64,000 nucleotides of DNA from positions 16,919,003-16,983,002 of the forward strand of contig NC_089315.1 in assembly GCF_036669915.1 (NCBI RefSeq). The letters run 5' to 3'. The stretch's first letter is position 1, and each line of letters opens with the position of its first letter. The position numbers were made by a program, and so were the translations under genes. Positions 10,935 to 21,189 of the stretch are shown here, piece by piece. The DNA comes from Pocillopora verrucosa. Lineage: Eukaryota > Cnidaria > Anthozoa > Scleractinia > Pocilloporidae. The notes under the pieces were generated by a model, which saw only the letters and a program-made list of their open reading frames with translations, did no database searches and had not been told where the DNA came from.

Positions 10935-11160
10935 ATTTTTATGCAGTCTCAATAAGCACCACTGAGATTCATTCCTTGCTTTCCGATAGTTTTAAATAAA
11001 TGATATAAAGCTGTGTCATTACTATATACATTATATATAGAGTAATCAGAACCTCTCAAATCTAATGATAATTGGATATTCAATAGTACCATCAGATTTC
11101 TCGATTTTGTTTTATAATGAATAAATTCGTTACTCGTTACGTTAAATAATTCCACACTCC
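10935..11160 (-). pseudogene. small unassigned element protein
   Basis: Reads FNVTSNEFIHYKTKSRNLMV then LRGSDYSIYNVYSNDTALYH and GKQGMNLSGAY. After a stop the same frame shows CVPKNIVNKLNKNRNLNKSM, so the gene continued towards 10850. I do not know the function; position between the lipase protein and the acidic gene suggests a structural or assembly role. Confidence 0.4.
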
Positions 11161-11345
11161 AGGTGCAAATATCATCTCACTGAAGGTTGAACCACTGTCG
11201 GAACTCTGGCGTCATCTACTCGTTTGATCGTTTGATCGTTTGATTTTCATATTTCGTTATCCTTCATTTATATTTCCATTTTTATACGATTGAATAATCT
11301 GGGATTTAACATCTTTCAATTGATTACTTTTAAATTTTGCTTGAT

Positions 11346-11811
11346 TTATATTTTTTGTGAGAATTTCTTAGTGCGAGTATCTGTCATATCATCCCTTTTT
11401 TGTTGTTTCTCTGTATCATCATAATTTTTAATATCCATCTCATCTAATACCATATTAACGATCTTCTCCATTAAGAACATGGTCAATCTCTTCATCTTCT
11501 TCATATTCTGGTGGTAACTCTGGAACACCATCATTGGCTTAATCAGATAAGCCTTCGAATTCATAATCAGGAATTTCATCCTCAACTGATATATTATAGT
11601 TAGGAGCTTCACCTTTCCTTTTTCACTTTCTTTTTGTTAATTTATTATCACCAATAACTGCATTATCCGATATGCCATCCAATTTTGCGGTTATTGGTTG
11701 GAACATTTTCTGAAAAGATGTTTGACTTATTCTCTCTCCCGATTGATTTTTTAAAATTGTGTCATTTACAAAATTAATTTTTTTGCCTAAATCGGTTTTT
11801 CCGTTTTGCAA
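11346..11811 (-). pseudogene. small acidic element protein
   Basis: Begins MQNGKTDLGKKINFVNDTIL and passes through FQKMFQPITAKLDGISDNA. After a frame change it becomes strongly acidic and Pro-rich (EIPDYEFEGLSD, PELPPEYEEDEEID) and is then broken by stops. No family recognised. It ends just short of the divergent ATPase gene, so 11812-12004 may have held divergent promoters. Confidence 0.4.
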
Positions 11812-12004
11812 GTGCTCGCCATTGAAGCAAACTCGTATGCAATTAGATTACATAATTCCACAAATGACAAGTAAAAATTTGAGATGAACTGACAGGTGTA
11901 CTCATAGTTAAAATGAATTCATGTAATCTTATTGTATAATAAAAATACCAAATTTCGACATAAGAGATGATGTTGTCACGAATTATAAACAAATGTAGGA
12001 CTTT

Positions 12005-12563
12005 ATGCCAGATCGATGTTTTAGAATGCTTACATATGCTCCTTGTGTTGCTGGTAAAACAAACCTACTTTTCTATATGATCTATCAATTGTTATATTGT
12101 GATAAAATATTTTTGTATGCTAAACAGTCAAAATACTAAAGCCTTGTAAGAACATTTCAACCAATAAGTGATGAAGCTGATTACGAGGTCATTGAATCAA
12201 GTAATGACAAAATAATTCCAGTGTCTGGGTTGACCAATGACAATCAAAAATTAGTAATATTTGACGATTACATTTGTGAAAAAAACCAAAAGGATATAAT
12301 CGATTATTTCATCAGAGGCAGACATGAAAACTATAGTATGATGTATCAGAGTCAGTCATATTATAAAACGCCAAACAATTTGACTTAATTTCTCGCATTT
12401 TTGTTTGTTTCATTTCCCATGCAACAATGGAAAATCACTCACATGCCGTGAAAATAACATATCCAAACAACAGTATGCAAAAGCCACTGAAGAGCCATTT
12501 TCATTCCTTTATACTTATAAACCAAGAAAATTCATCACGAAAAATGTTAATGAATCAATATAA
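12005..12563 (+). pseudogene. FtsK/A32-type DNA-packaging ATPase
   Basis: The frame has a Walker A remnant, VAGKTNLL, following RMLTYAPC. A block about 60 residues on reads FQPISDEADYEVIESS, then a Walker B block KLVIFDDYICEKN, then FIRGRHENYSMMYQSQSYYK, the conserved region downstream of Walker B. The C-terminal end reads YKPRKFITKNV. This is the packaging ATPase conserved in Polintons, adintoviruses and related double-jelly-roll viruses. Stops at 12137 and 12386 and frame changes disable it. It opens the plus-strand module, and the next gene starts three bases after its stop. Confidence 0.7.
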
Positions 12564-12566
12564 TTA

Positions 12567-13110
12567 ATGTCAAAGAGGCACAATCACATGAAAGCAGACA
12601 TGCTGCGAATGTTAATTTTGTCAATACAATTATCAGTAACAGTAATGCAATCATTACCACCAATTATCAGATTAAATCATTCTATTGGCATTACAGATCA
12701 GAAAAATATATTTGCATACATCGTGAATAAAAGTGGGCAGTTCAGTGACGATTTTACATTACCAGGGTTAAATTTATTGATCAAAACTTTCATCATTGCA
12801 ATAAAAAAATATGAAACTCCATTTGGATTTCAGCAAAGGGTATTATTTATCTCATTTTGGGTGAAATATGTATGAACTTACAACTGGTGAATATAAAGTG
12901 GTATTTGAATTATACTTCCTCTCTGCATCTATTGACCACTCATCAGTTGACATATCATCCACAAGTAGTGTTGAGACAATTTCCAGGGTGTCGTTCGTTG
13001 GGAAGGGTTAGGGTTTGGGATCAGGAGCTCTTATCAGAGCTGGTTGACCAAACGTTTATAATATACAACCCAAGACATCAATAATATTGAAAACACAAAC
13101 AATAATGGTT
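12567..13110 (+). pseudogene. unassigned element gene downstream of the ATPase (possible capsid protein)
   Basis: The ATG at 12567 sits three bases after the ATPase stop. Conserved-looking pieces are NIFAYIVNKSGQFSDDFTLPG, then in another frame YELTTGEYKVVFELYFLSAS and SSVDISSTSSVETIS, then RAGWPNVYNIQPK. The beta-rich pattern and position would suit a minor capsid (penton-like) protein, but I do not recognise the family by sequence. Two frame changes and a stop are visible. Confidence 0.4.
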
Positions 13111-13309
13111 AGATATAAGTATTTTTCAGTTAACCAATGTGGCAAAAGGTGATACAAGAAGAATGAGTTCACAAAATAATTCGGAACAATTATATGGGTT
13201 GGTTTAGTATTAGTATAAACATATATTACACATGAGCTTCAAACAGAGGAGTGTTATAAACTTCAACCATATAGACAAATCCTAGGGTAAGCATAAGATA
13301 GATGAAATA

Positions 13310-13712
13310 ACATCACTGAGCAAATTTCTACCATAAGAAAAGTCTTTAAGAGATTAAAAAAAACTGAATATGTTATGTAATTTATCATCAACCTATTTAA
13401 TAATTGCTGGTATTATAGCTGGAGGAGTAACAATGAATCCCATTGTACTTGGCATTATAGCAGGCAGTGGGTTGATATTGAAAACATACTGTAAAATGAA
13501 AGACTTTAAAAGAAAAAGATCAAATTATGTCGATGTCCTTTTACTACCCATGAAAAGACACTTATTGCATTAAGATCCTTTATGTGAGGAGTGTGATTTG
13601 ATAAAGAGATTTACTTGAACCAATTAAAAATTGTTGATAATATTATCATAGACCTGTGTCCATTAGTTGATTCTTTTGAAGAAAAGTATAAAGAGAAGTT
13701 TACTTGTGATTA
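13310..13712 (+). pseudogene. small element protein with a hydrophobic glycine-rich segment
   Basis: The frame from 13370 reads a hydrophobic helix IIAGIIAGGVTMNPIVLGII and then SGLILKTYCKMKDFKRK. After a frame change it continues EKTLIALRSFM, IYLNQLKIVDNIIIDLCPLV and DSFEEKYKEKF. An upstream segment, EQISTIRKVFKRL, likely belongs to it. The length and hairpin-like membrane segment resemble small genes seen next to the ATPase module in cnidarian elements of this type; function is not known to me. Confidence 0.4.
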
Positions 13713-13726
13713 ATTATTGTGTTGCA

Positions 13727-13992
13727 GTCATTACTAATTAGTTTCAAAATATTGCTTCAGTAGCTGCGATAGTATTCAAGGGTTTTCTTTGATTTGGTTA
13801 CTTTTACGTAATCTGTATGAATTTGCATATCATTTAACATCTGTTTCATGATAAAATTGCAGTCATTACCAATTAGTTTCGAAATATTGATCCAATAGTT
13901 GTGATAGTATTCAAGGGTTTTCTTTGATTTGGTTATTTTTATGTACTGTAGTAATTTGCATATCATTTAACATCTGTTTCATGTTAAAATTG
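13727..13992. repeat. two tandem units of about 132 bases inside a minus-strand gene
   Basis: 13727-13858 and 13859-13992 share long blocks (TAGTATTCAAGGGTTTTCTTTGATTTGGTTA, split at 20 bases: GTATTCAAGGGTTTTCTTTG). On the minus strand each unit encodes a charged helix, KSKKTLEYYH/RSY followed by ISKLIGNDCNFIMKQMLN, so the duplication repeats a probable coiled-coil segment of the gene at 13740-14618. Confidence 0.75.
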
Positions 13993-14618
13993 ATGTTAAT
14001 CATGCGTTTTCTATCACCTTTGATCTGTGCTAAGACATTGTTTATCTTATTTCTGTTGTTTGCCGTTTTATAGCTGTCATACTTTTTGGTTAAGTTGAAG
14101 ATTCCCTATTCAAGGTAGTATTTTCTGTGGTGTATTGATATTCTTTCTATTTTATGTTATCATGAAAGCTACAGAATTCTTGTATTGAATCATAACCATC
14201 AATTTGTCCGCAATTGATGCAAACAATCACATGATCTTTATTCTCTAGGCATTGATCATCACAAAATTTTTATGTAATGACTGATTGTTCCTTTATTTGT
14301 TTGTTACAGAAGGGACACATTATATCCTCCAATTTGGCATGAATTATTTTATTACAATGCATTATACCATAATATTATAAGAGATTATTTTTTAAATTAT
14401 TTGCAGTTTGTCCTTGGTTTCCTTAAGTCGTATTTTATATTTTGTTACTCCTCTTCTGCTTCCAATATATTACTGTCTGTAAAATGTCTTATATTGTCCT
14501 GCTCATCAAAGTAATGAGCATCATGGTCTAGTTCACTATTATCTTTAAAACTGCTTTTAGAACAATCATCTGAATAACCACTGTAATCACTGTCTGAATA
14601 TATTTCTTCTGAATCCAT
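13740..14618 (-). pseudogene. element gene: acidic N-terminus, Cys-rich zinc-like motif, helical repeats
   Basis: The ATG at 14616-14618 opens MDSEEIYSDSDYSGYSDDCS, an acidic tail. Further on, in broken frames, comes CPFCNKQIKE...CDDQCLE followed by CINCGQIDGYDS: three Cys pairs spaced like a zinc ribbon or RING. The C-terminal part holds the two tandem helical units. No family is recognised; a regulatory or late-transcription-like role would fit but is a guess. Stops and frame changes are present. Confidence 0.45.
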
Positions 14619-14829
14619 TTATATTAATATATTACATAAAAAACCAAAAATATGAGCTTATTTCTTGGAATACAACTCTCTTCAGTTTTCTCAGAATTCT
14701 TTCTCTTTTATTATATTATGAACGCATTTTTTATTGATGTGACATGGTAACATCGGACATCCTTAGTCAATATACTAGATTCATTTTATGATAATATGAT
14801 ATGAAAACATCAAATTTTGCCAGTAGAAC

Positions 14830-15205
14830 CCAGGTAAAAAATCCCAGGTGTGTCCCATTAGGAATCCCACCTTTTTGGGTGGGATCCCAAGTCATCCCAC
14901 CTGGGATTATGGAACATCCTGCATGGGATCCCACCAATTGAAGTTGGGATCCTGCCATAGATTCCTGATAGCATCCCACCTGGGAAATCACATCCCAGGC
15001 AGGATTAAACCTAAAATCCCACCAATTCCCTCCTGGGATCCTGCCTCAAATTTCAGATAGTTTCCCACCTGAGAAATCATATCCCAGGTGGGATCACACC
15101 TGGGATCCTGCCAATCCCAGATTGAACCCTACATACTAAAAATTTCAGATGGCTTCCCACTTGGGATTTTAAGAAAAATCCTTGGAGGGATCCTGCCTAT
15201 CACTG
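14830..15205. repeat. palindromic GGGATCCCACC-type tandem repeat
   Basis: A degenerate array in which TCCCACCTGGGAT, GGGATCCCA and GGGATCCTGCC recur every 20 to 40 bases. The unit is close to its own reverse complement, so each unit can form a small hairpin and the whole stretch can fold on itself. It lies between the virus-like element and the hAT-like fragment. Open frames across it are by-products of the repeat. Confidence 0.75.
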
Positions 15206-15349
15206 AAGACCACAGATTTATTAAATGTGCCAGATGAGATAATTTATCAATCTCTTTTGTAACCCGATCCTTCAAATTAAGAGGATAAAACTTTCTAGGT
15301 GAGCTAGAGACCCCATCAATCCACTAAGGGTCCAAAACTTTCCAACTAG

Positions 15350-16055
15350 CTATAGAACATACTGACACCTCCAGTGGGACCCCATTATCTTACCCAAGCT
15401 GTTGATCATACATGATTCAAACAGTACATGAATACACTGACTATATGTGATAAAGATTTCACAATTTATTTGCAATGAACCAGCATGTGCAAGGCTGTGC
15501 TCTGAGAAAATTTTAAGGGAGCCCTTCCGGCTCCCAACCATTCCACATAAGAACTGTTTCAACCAGGAGCAGGAAATTGAAGCACTGATCTGTGTAACTT
15601 CTAAAGAGAGAGAGGTAAACACTTCTTCTGTACTTCAGCCAGTCAAGTGAAGGCTGACATGGCTTTTCACAAATGACCATTCTCTATCAATCTTTAGAAG
15701 CTCACATCCAGCTCTCAACAAATGATCCTTAAAGTAATCTGCGAACACTTGAACTTCTTCTTCACCATATGCAGACAGTTCCATCTCATCTTTTGGCCAA
15801 TGTCTGGATCCAGTACTGCTGCAGCTTTCAGGACAGGGTCATTCTCTGAGTAGTCGAGCCTTTCTTACACATTCTGGACAACATCATCCAACACTCTCCG
15901 CTTTTTTACTTCAAACTCTTCAAGATCATTATCATGTTTGACAATGCTGATCTCATTAAAAGAATCCGTTCCTTCTATCTGCTGCAGGAAATGTTGTAGT
16001 CTTGGGCCATTCGTCTTTTTCATTTTCATAACTCTCAGTTTTTTAATTTTTTTCA
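15350..16055 (-). pseudogene. ZNF862/hAT-like transposase fragment
   Basis: Reads KKTNGPRLQHFLQQIEGTDS, then KKRRVLDDVVQNV, a stop, then AAAVLDPRHWPKDEMELSA, VQVFADYFKDHLLRAGCELL and DREWSFVKSHVSLHLTG, another stop, and then a broken tail. The DPRHWP block and the surrounding helices are typical of ZNF862/KIAA1586-like proteins derived from hAT transposases, which carry an RNase H-like core and a C-terminal dimerisation domain. Only a C-terminal portion is visible, without DNA-binding zinc finger or N-terminal core. Two in-frame stops make it inactive. Confidence 0.6.
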
Positions 16056-16839
16056 TACACTTGTAGGAAAGCTGTAGGATTGTGGAAAAGCTACATTTTA
16101 AATCTTTCTCTGAAAATGAAAACTTTCACACCGCGCGACAGAGTGTGATGCTATTTTTAGCGGTGAGCTTGTGTTATTTTTCAAAATGGAAATTGTGCTT
16201 CTTTGGATATTTTAAAACCGCTTAAGAACTTTCATTCGAAAGCGCCAAAATAACAAGTGTAAATATGAAATCGTTATAACCTCAGTTCTCGCCAAATCTT
16301 CATAAAGTAATTGCAAGTCGCTTAAACACCTACAAACAAAGTTGGCTTGCGGGAAATTTGCATATACAAAGAAGCTCAGTTTGATATACAGATAAACGCG
16401 CTACACTTTCCAAGTCCATCGAAACACTGAAATAAATCAGACATTGATCATCTCAAGGAAAATCGCGGTTTTCAACACATATTTTTGCAATATCTGTGCA
16501 GTTTATCACGTGTGAAGTGAAAGGAACTACTGTTTCGATAATTATTGGAATTTGGGTTCGTGTGAAATCATGTGGAACGAAACGTGACAGTAATTTCGAG
16601 ATCTTCGAACGTGAACAATTCGACTACGTGTCGCGTAAAATAATACTTTTCTGCTAGTAACGCATATAAATCAATCAAGTAAAAATGTAGCAATCACTCG
16701 CTAGATTTACCACAGAGGCGAATGCTGCACAAGGGGCCGAGTGCCAGGCTGGGCAACCGGAATATTTTTTCTGTCGCCCGGGACCAAATGTTAGTCGCCT
16801 GAGGCGGCCGGGCGCCGCTAGAGCACAGCCTCGACTGTG
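16056..16839. other. no feature recognised
   Basis: Intergenic stretch without convincing coding potential; a GC-rich patch (GGCGGCCGGGCGCC) lies at 16803-16816 just before the MITE. Confidence 0.5.
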
Positions 16840-17081
16840 CACAGGACGAAATCACATGTTTCCGTATTTCTGAAACGTGGCGGAAACACGCAACTCCATG
16901 TTTCCGTTATGTTTAACATGCACAAATAGTGGTCCGGTTCCGTTGTATACGCAGCAACGGAAACGCGAGAAAACGTCACGAAACCGGTAACGGAAACACA
17001 GGTTATCCGTCGTGTTTCCAGAACGGTTTAACATGTTTCTGCCACGTTTCCGTTTACGGATTCTTGCAATTTCGTCCTGTG
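16840..17081. mobile_element. MITE with 13-base perfect terminal inverted repeats (CACTA-like)
   Basis: Begins CACAGGACGAAAT (16840-16852) and ends with the exact inverse ATTTCGTCCTGTG (17069-17081). The flanks are GTG on both sides (16837-16839 and 17082-17084), a possible 3-base target duplication. The interior is a series of TTTCCG/CGGAAA motifs that make it partly self-complementary. A CAC start with a 3-base duplication fits the CACTA/EnSpm superfamily, but the family call is tentative. Confidence 0.7.
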
Positions 17082-17084
17082 GTG

Positions 17085-18139
17085 TTTGATGTTGTTTCAA
17101 TTACAAATTACTTAACCGAACAGTTTTAAAGAAGAACTGCTCAACTCAGCATTTTACTTTTTCTACATAATTTATGCAGTCCCTTTACAGTGTAATATGG
17201 CTCACGTTTAAAAAACTTTGGCTGTTGTATATGAAAGAATAGAAGAAAGACAAAACCTCAATAATTCATGTTATAAAATATTTGACAAAGAAGGTAACGA
17301 TTTAAATTCTGCTCTCTCTTCAGTCAAATTTTTCAAAGCAAAGCAGGGTAAAATTTCCACACAGCCCCCGTACTATATTATGCATTCAGTTCTTGGGTAG
17401 ACAAAACAATGACAAAAACAATACTTTGCCCTTGAGAAAACAGATTTGTTTTACAACAGTATGGGGTTGTGCGGAAATGTTACTCAAAGCAGGGTCAGAA
17501 TGTTCCCAAACGTGACCAAAGTAATCTTGAAACCTTACTGATAGATTTACTTCATTGTAAAGTGTAAGCTTAAGAAACTGCAGCATGCAAGTGACCGATT
17601 CGATTCTCAGAATTATTCAAGTTCCAGTTGCGCCGAGCGTTAGGTAAGCTTAATTCAAGCCGTTATACTCTTTGATAAGATTTTGATCACGTAACGAATA
17701 TCGCAACTTGTACTCACCACAAACTTTCTAAATCCTAGCTTTCTCAATGGCCACTCGATCGTTGTTTGTACCAGTCGATATATGTCAACTGTCGTCCCTT
17801 CTTTTAACTTCACGGCGCCAACGACTTCCTTTCATTTACAACACTCACGCTGCTCTCGTTTTCCCATTGAATCACAATAAACCCATCTTTAGAAATGTTA
17901 AATTAAACAAAAAAAAAGAAAGAAATAACTTAAAGCCCGAGCGATCAAGCGATTAAAAGTACATTCAAAGATGAGCGCCAAATAGAGTCTTTTTTGTTTC
18001 CGACACGGGCATGATCACGTAGATGGTTTGGGAATTATCACTGGCTAGCAAAGAAAATCCACTGGCTTGCCCTTTGCGGTCTCAAGAGAAGCGCGCAAAA
18101 CTATTCTGTCTTTCCTGACCGGTGCTGTTCTCTTGGGTG
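17085..18139. other. no feature recognised
   Basis: Short open frames (17218-17400, 17747-17956) have no recognisable domain and no splice context I trust. No repeat identified. Confidence 0.45.
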
Positions 18140-18725
18140 ATGGATACCTTGGATCCAAGTTCTGACGATGATATAAATAATGATGTGAATTCACTCTATA
18201 TTGAAATAATCGAACAAGAATGCACGATTTGTGGCCGACAGTTGTCGAGGAAACAAAGACTCGAACCCACTTGAGTTATGTTCACGGCAAAGGTGAGAAA
18301 CAACACAAGCCAATCACAATTTTGAATGTGATTACAAATTGTACCCTCATTTTTTATATGAAAGATACCACATTACGAAGTATAAGAGATACCTAGATGA
18401 TCCCAATGTACCAGTACCCAAATCAATAATACTTGACCTTAACAAGCGTTCAGCAACACGTTCCAACACAGCTAGCCATCTCGATTCCTCAGTCGGTCTT
18501 TCCACTGAACTAGCAATGGTGCCACCAGAATCAAGTGCGTCTTATAACAAAGAAACATTTGCACGAGAGACAGAAGCAACTATATGCGATTACAGAGGTG
18601 CATTGGAATTCTCGTCTATAAATGGTTATGCACAGTCCGAAGCGTTCCCGAGCTTGGAAAGTGGTGTAGAGAACGAAGATACAAGGTTATCATTTTTTTT
18701 ACTACAAGTAAAATTTTATACTTGA
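18140..18725 (+). pseudogene. C2H2 zinc-finger ORF, frameshifted
   Basis: An ATG at 18140 opens MDTLDPSSDDDINND, then CTICGRQLSRKQRLE; a one-base shift is needed to reach HLSYVHGKGEK, which would complete a C2H2 finger (C-x2-C...H-x4-H). A further open frame of 128 codons (18339-18725) follows, Ser/Thr-rich, reading YKRYLDDPNVPVPKS near its start. I do not recognise the rest. It may be a small retained gene with a sequencing or real frameshift, or an element gene. Confidence 0.4.
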
Positions 18726-19354
18726 CCTACAAAGTATAAAACAATTTTTTGATAGCAGACTCAGAGAAGAACAACAAGAAAACTTTATGGCAGTCATTAT
18801 TGAAGTGTGACTTGCACTTTTCATTGGTATATAAAGAAGGACTTGTATTTTGCACCAAAAATATAAATTAGAAGGTCCAGTGATTGGGACATTTAAGAAA
18901 ATAAGTTATGCAAAGAAACTCAGTTTATACTTCTCACTACTAACAAGTCTTGTTTTAAAAATATTTTAGATCAGAGTTTCAAATAAAGCAAATTGAAGAA
19001 GTCATTTAAAAGGTGTTATTTCTTGAAGGGAACAGTGACCACCTCTGTCTTATCTGCATGCCAAATATTTGCAGAGTGTGTGGATGATCCATGAGTATTG
19101 GAACTCTTACAAAAATGTTTTGTGAGAATAAAAGCAGCCAAACAATTAACAGCAATCAGTCATGAAAACAGAGCAAAAGACAGAAAAAAAGAGCAACAAC
19201 AATCATGAAAAAAGAAAGATTGATTAGGTGCTGAATTTGTTAGTCTAAGGCATAAAATTCCTACTAAGAATAATCAGAACAAAAAGTCTCTGACATCATT
19301 TGACGCTTGAAACGATCGAGTAGATATTTTGATAATACATTTCTGGCGGCTATA
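18726..19354. other. no feature recognised
   Basis: AT-rich, stop-dense sequence; no domain, repeat or RNA gene recognised. Confidence 0.45.
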
Positions 19355-20045
19355 CTAAAACAAAACGGTGCCGTGTGATCCCATGTGAATGCTGCAAAGT
19401 GTATGTCAGTGAAACAGGGAAATTCATGTACGAAGATTTACCTCTGTTCATGAAGTAAATGGATTTTGAACATCAAGGCATACGGACCGCTTAGGTCTCA
19501 CTTAGTGCAACCTAAAGACGCCCTAGAACGAACAAAATAAAACGGTGTCGTTTGCAAGATCCCATGTGAATGCAGAAAAGTGTATATCGGTGAAACAGGG
19601 GAGATCAATGCGAGAAAGGATAAAACAACATGACAGAGATAAACGGTTTGCTCCAACTGAGACCTCTGTGGTTTCGGAGCACGCTAACGAAACGGGGCAT
19701 ATTCCTACTTGGAGCAAGGTTAAGTTTGTTGATCGTAACCCTCAGTAATATACACGTAGGGTCAAAGAGGCTATCCATATAAGACTTCATCCTAACAACA
19801 TCAATAGGGATAATGGAATCGAAATTCCCGAGGCTTGAGTACCCAAGATCAAACAACACAACAGCCGATCATTGCGGACCTATGAGGGAATACCACCTAA
19901 CAACCGGAATGATAATGAGGATTGAAATGCACTAACAGCAGCAAACCAAACGTGCTACAAATAGCGACACGTAAACAATCGACTTCATCGCCTGATGAAG
20001 ACTAACAGTATTGCAATCTAAACGTCGCGATTAACATCCAAGGTG
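19355..20045 (+). pseudogene. Penelope-like element remnant: GIY-YIG endonuclease
   Basis: 19540-19930 translates, across frame changes, to the Penelope endonuclease: CKIPCECRKVYIGETG (the GIY-YIG-equivalent motif), RERIKQHDRDKRFAPTETS, EHANETGHIPTWSKVKF and KEAIHIRLHPNNINRDNG. A second, shorter copy of the first block (CEC.KVYVSETG-like) lies at 19360-19430, so the start of the domain is duplicated. No reverse transcriptase was found upstream. Stops and frameshifts throughout. About 60 bases after the coding part is the hammerhead-like motif typical of these elements. Confidence 0.75.
19987..20031 (+). ncRNA. degenerate minimal hammerhead ribozyme motif of Penelope type
   Basis: Elements in order: stem I strand ATCGC (19987-19991), CTGATGA core (19992-19998), stem II arm GACTAACAG with TATT loop and GCAATCT, TAAAC where GAAAC is expected (20019-20023), GTC cleavage triplet (20024-20026), and GCGAT (20027-20031), an exact complement of ATCGC. 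Stem III would be the 2-base AC/GT type. The G-to-T change in the catalytic GAAA and mismatches in stem II predict loss of activity. Known from Penelope-like elements; assignment is by pattern only. Confidence 0.6.
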
Positions 20046-21189
20046 ACTCCATCGTGAGACAAACGAATAAAGTTCATCTTCTATCTTTCACCACGATGAA
20101 CAAAAACCACATATTTTATTACAATGATTGGGTATGTTCTGATTGGACTTTGAACGTTATTTTCATGGTACGTGAAGGAATGTAAGTTTGGCGTGTGCCA
20201 TGTGAGTAGAGGAGCGTTGTGAGGTAAAGGAGCGGAAAAACACGTTTTAACTTTAATGGTACAAAAAGTTAAATGCGAATCTTTCGCATCCTGATAAAAT
20301 TTGACCTTAGTCGACGAGCCTCTCGCGAAGGCCAAAAACCATCACACTTATCAAAATAGCCCAAAATTTCTGTTTAATGTCATTTTTTGCGCACAGCCCT
20401 TGATCCACGGCATCATTTACAAGAAATCAATACCCAAACGCTGTGATTGATACAAGTTATCCAAATGCTGTGATATAATTGGTGAGACACACATACCCTT
20501 ATGCGGCATTAGAGACACATAACACTTAACAATAGATAAATTAATAAAACATTTCAAACTGCCATACGCGAATACATGCGATAGTGTACAAGGTCTGAGC
20601 TGAAGTAAAAAAAATTACGATTTTTGTTTGCAATATACCATAAAAATCATGTTGATAGATGTTTTTTTTTATGTGGATCGCTCTAAGAAGAAAAAGAGAC
20701 CTTAAAATCGTACAAGTCTTTAAGATTCGAAAGAAAAATTAATTTCTCTAAAAAAATCGTCGGTAAAATTACATTTCACTCAAAAAAATTAATTGATATC
20801 AACAACAGGATAAAAAAGTAGGCAGAGGAAAAAAAGACTACATCGACACTGAATGGTTCAAAACACAGTACCGAGATAATAAAGCTACTTATTATGTAAA
20901 ACACTGTTTGAGGTTTCAATACTAGAAGACAATAAAGTAACAAGCAATATTACTGCCGATAAAAAAGGCAATAGATAAGTACATACAATTACAAATTGTT
21001 AATTAATGTGTATAAAATGTAATGTCACTAGGAAATAGAAGAAATCTCATGGTAAACTCAAAAGGATATGACGTCACGATCATTAACAAACCAAAATCCA
21101 AAGTAGTTAGAACGCCACGACACAGCTGTGTCGACCCATATCTTACAAGTAACACAATCACAATCTCTTCAATAGAGAAGATATATAGA
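20046..21189. other. no gene recognised
   Basis: Contains a lone relative of the 36-base repeat of arm A near 20470-20510. The open frame at 20081-20335 has no recognisable domain. Nothing else seen. Confidence 0.45.

Larger units (their letters stand above)
6400..14640. mobile_element. decayed Maverick/Polinton- or adintovirus-like element
   Basis: A run of broken genes that belong together in large virus-like DNA transposons: a chromodomain rve integrase, a phospholipase A2-like structural protein, an FtsK/A32-type packaging ATPase, a BRO-N gene and several element-specific small genes. Left-hand genes are on the minus strand, the ATPase module is on the plus strand, and a zinc/coiled-coil gene is again on the minus strand. 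The type B DNA polymerase itself was not found; only a fragment that usually goes with it is seen at 6409-6885. Ends and terminal inverted repeats were not identified. Every larger gene has stops or frameshifts, so it is inactive. The repeat at 6898-7440 has inserted into it or separates two fragments. Confidence 0.7.

Noticed and set aside
14848..15060. Open frames on both strands in the GGGATCCC array
   Set aside because: By-products of the palindromic repeat.
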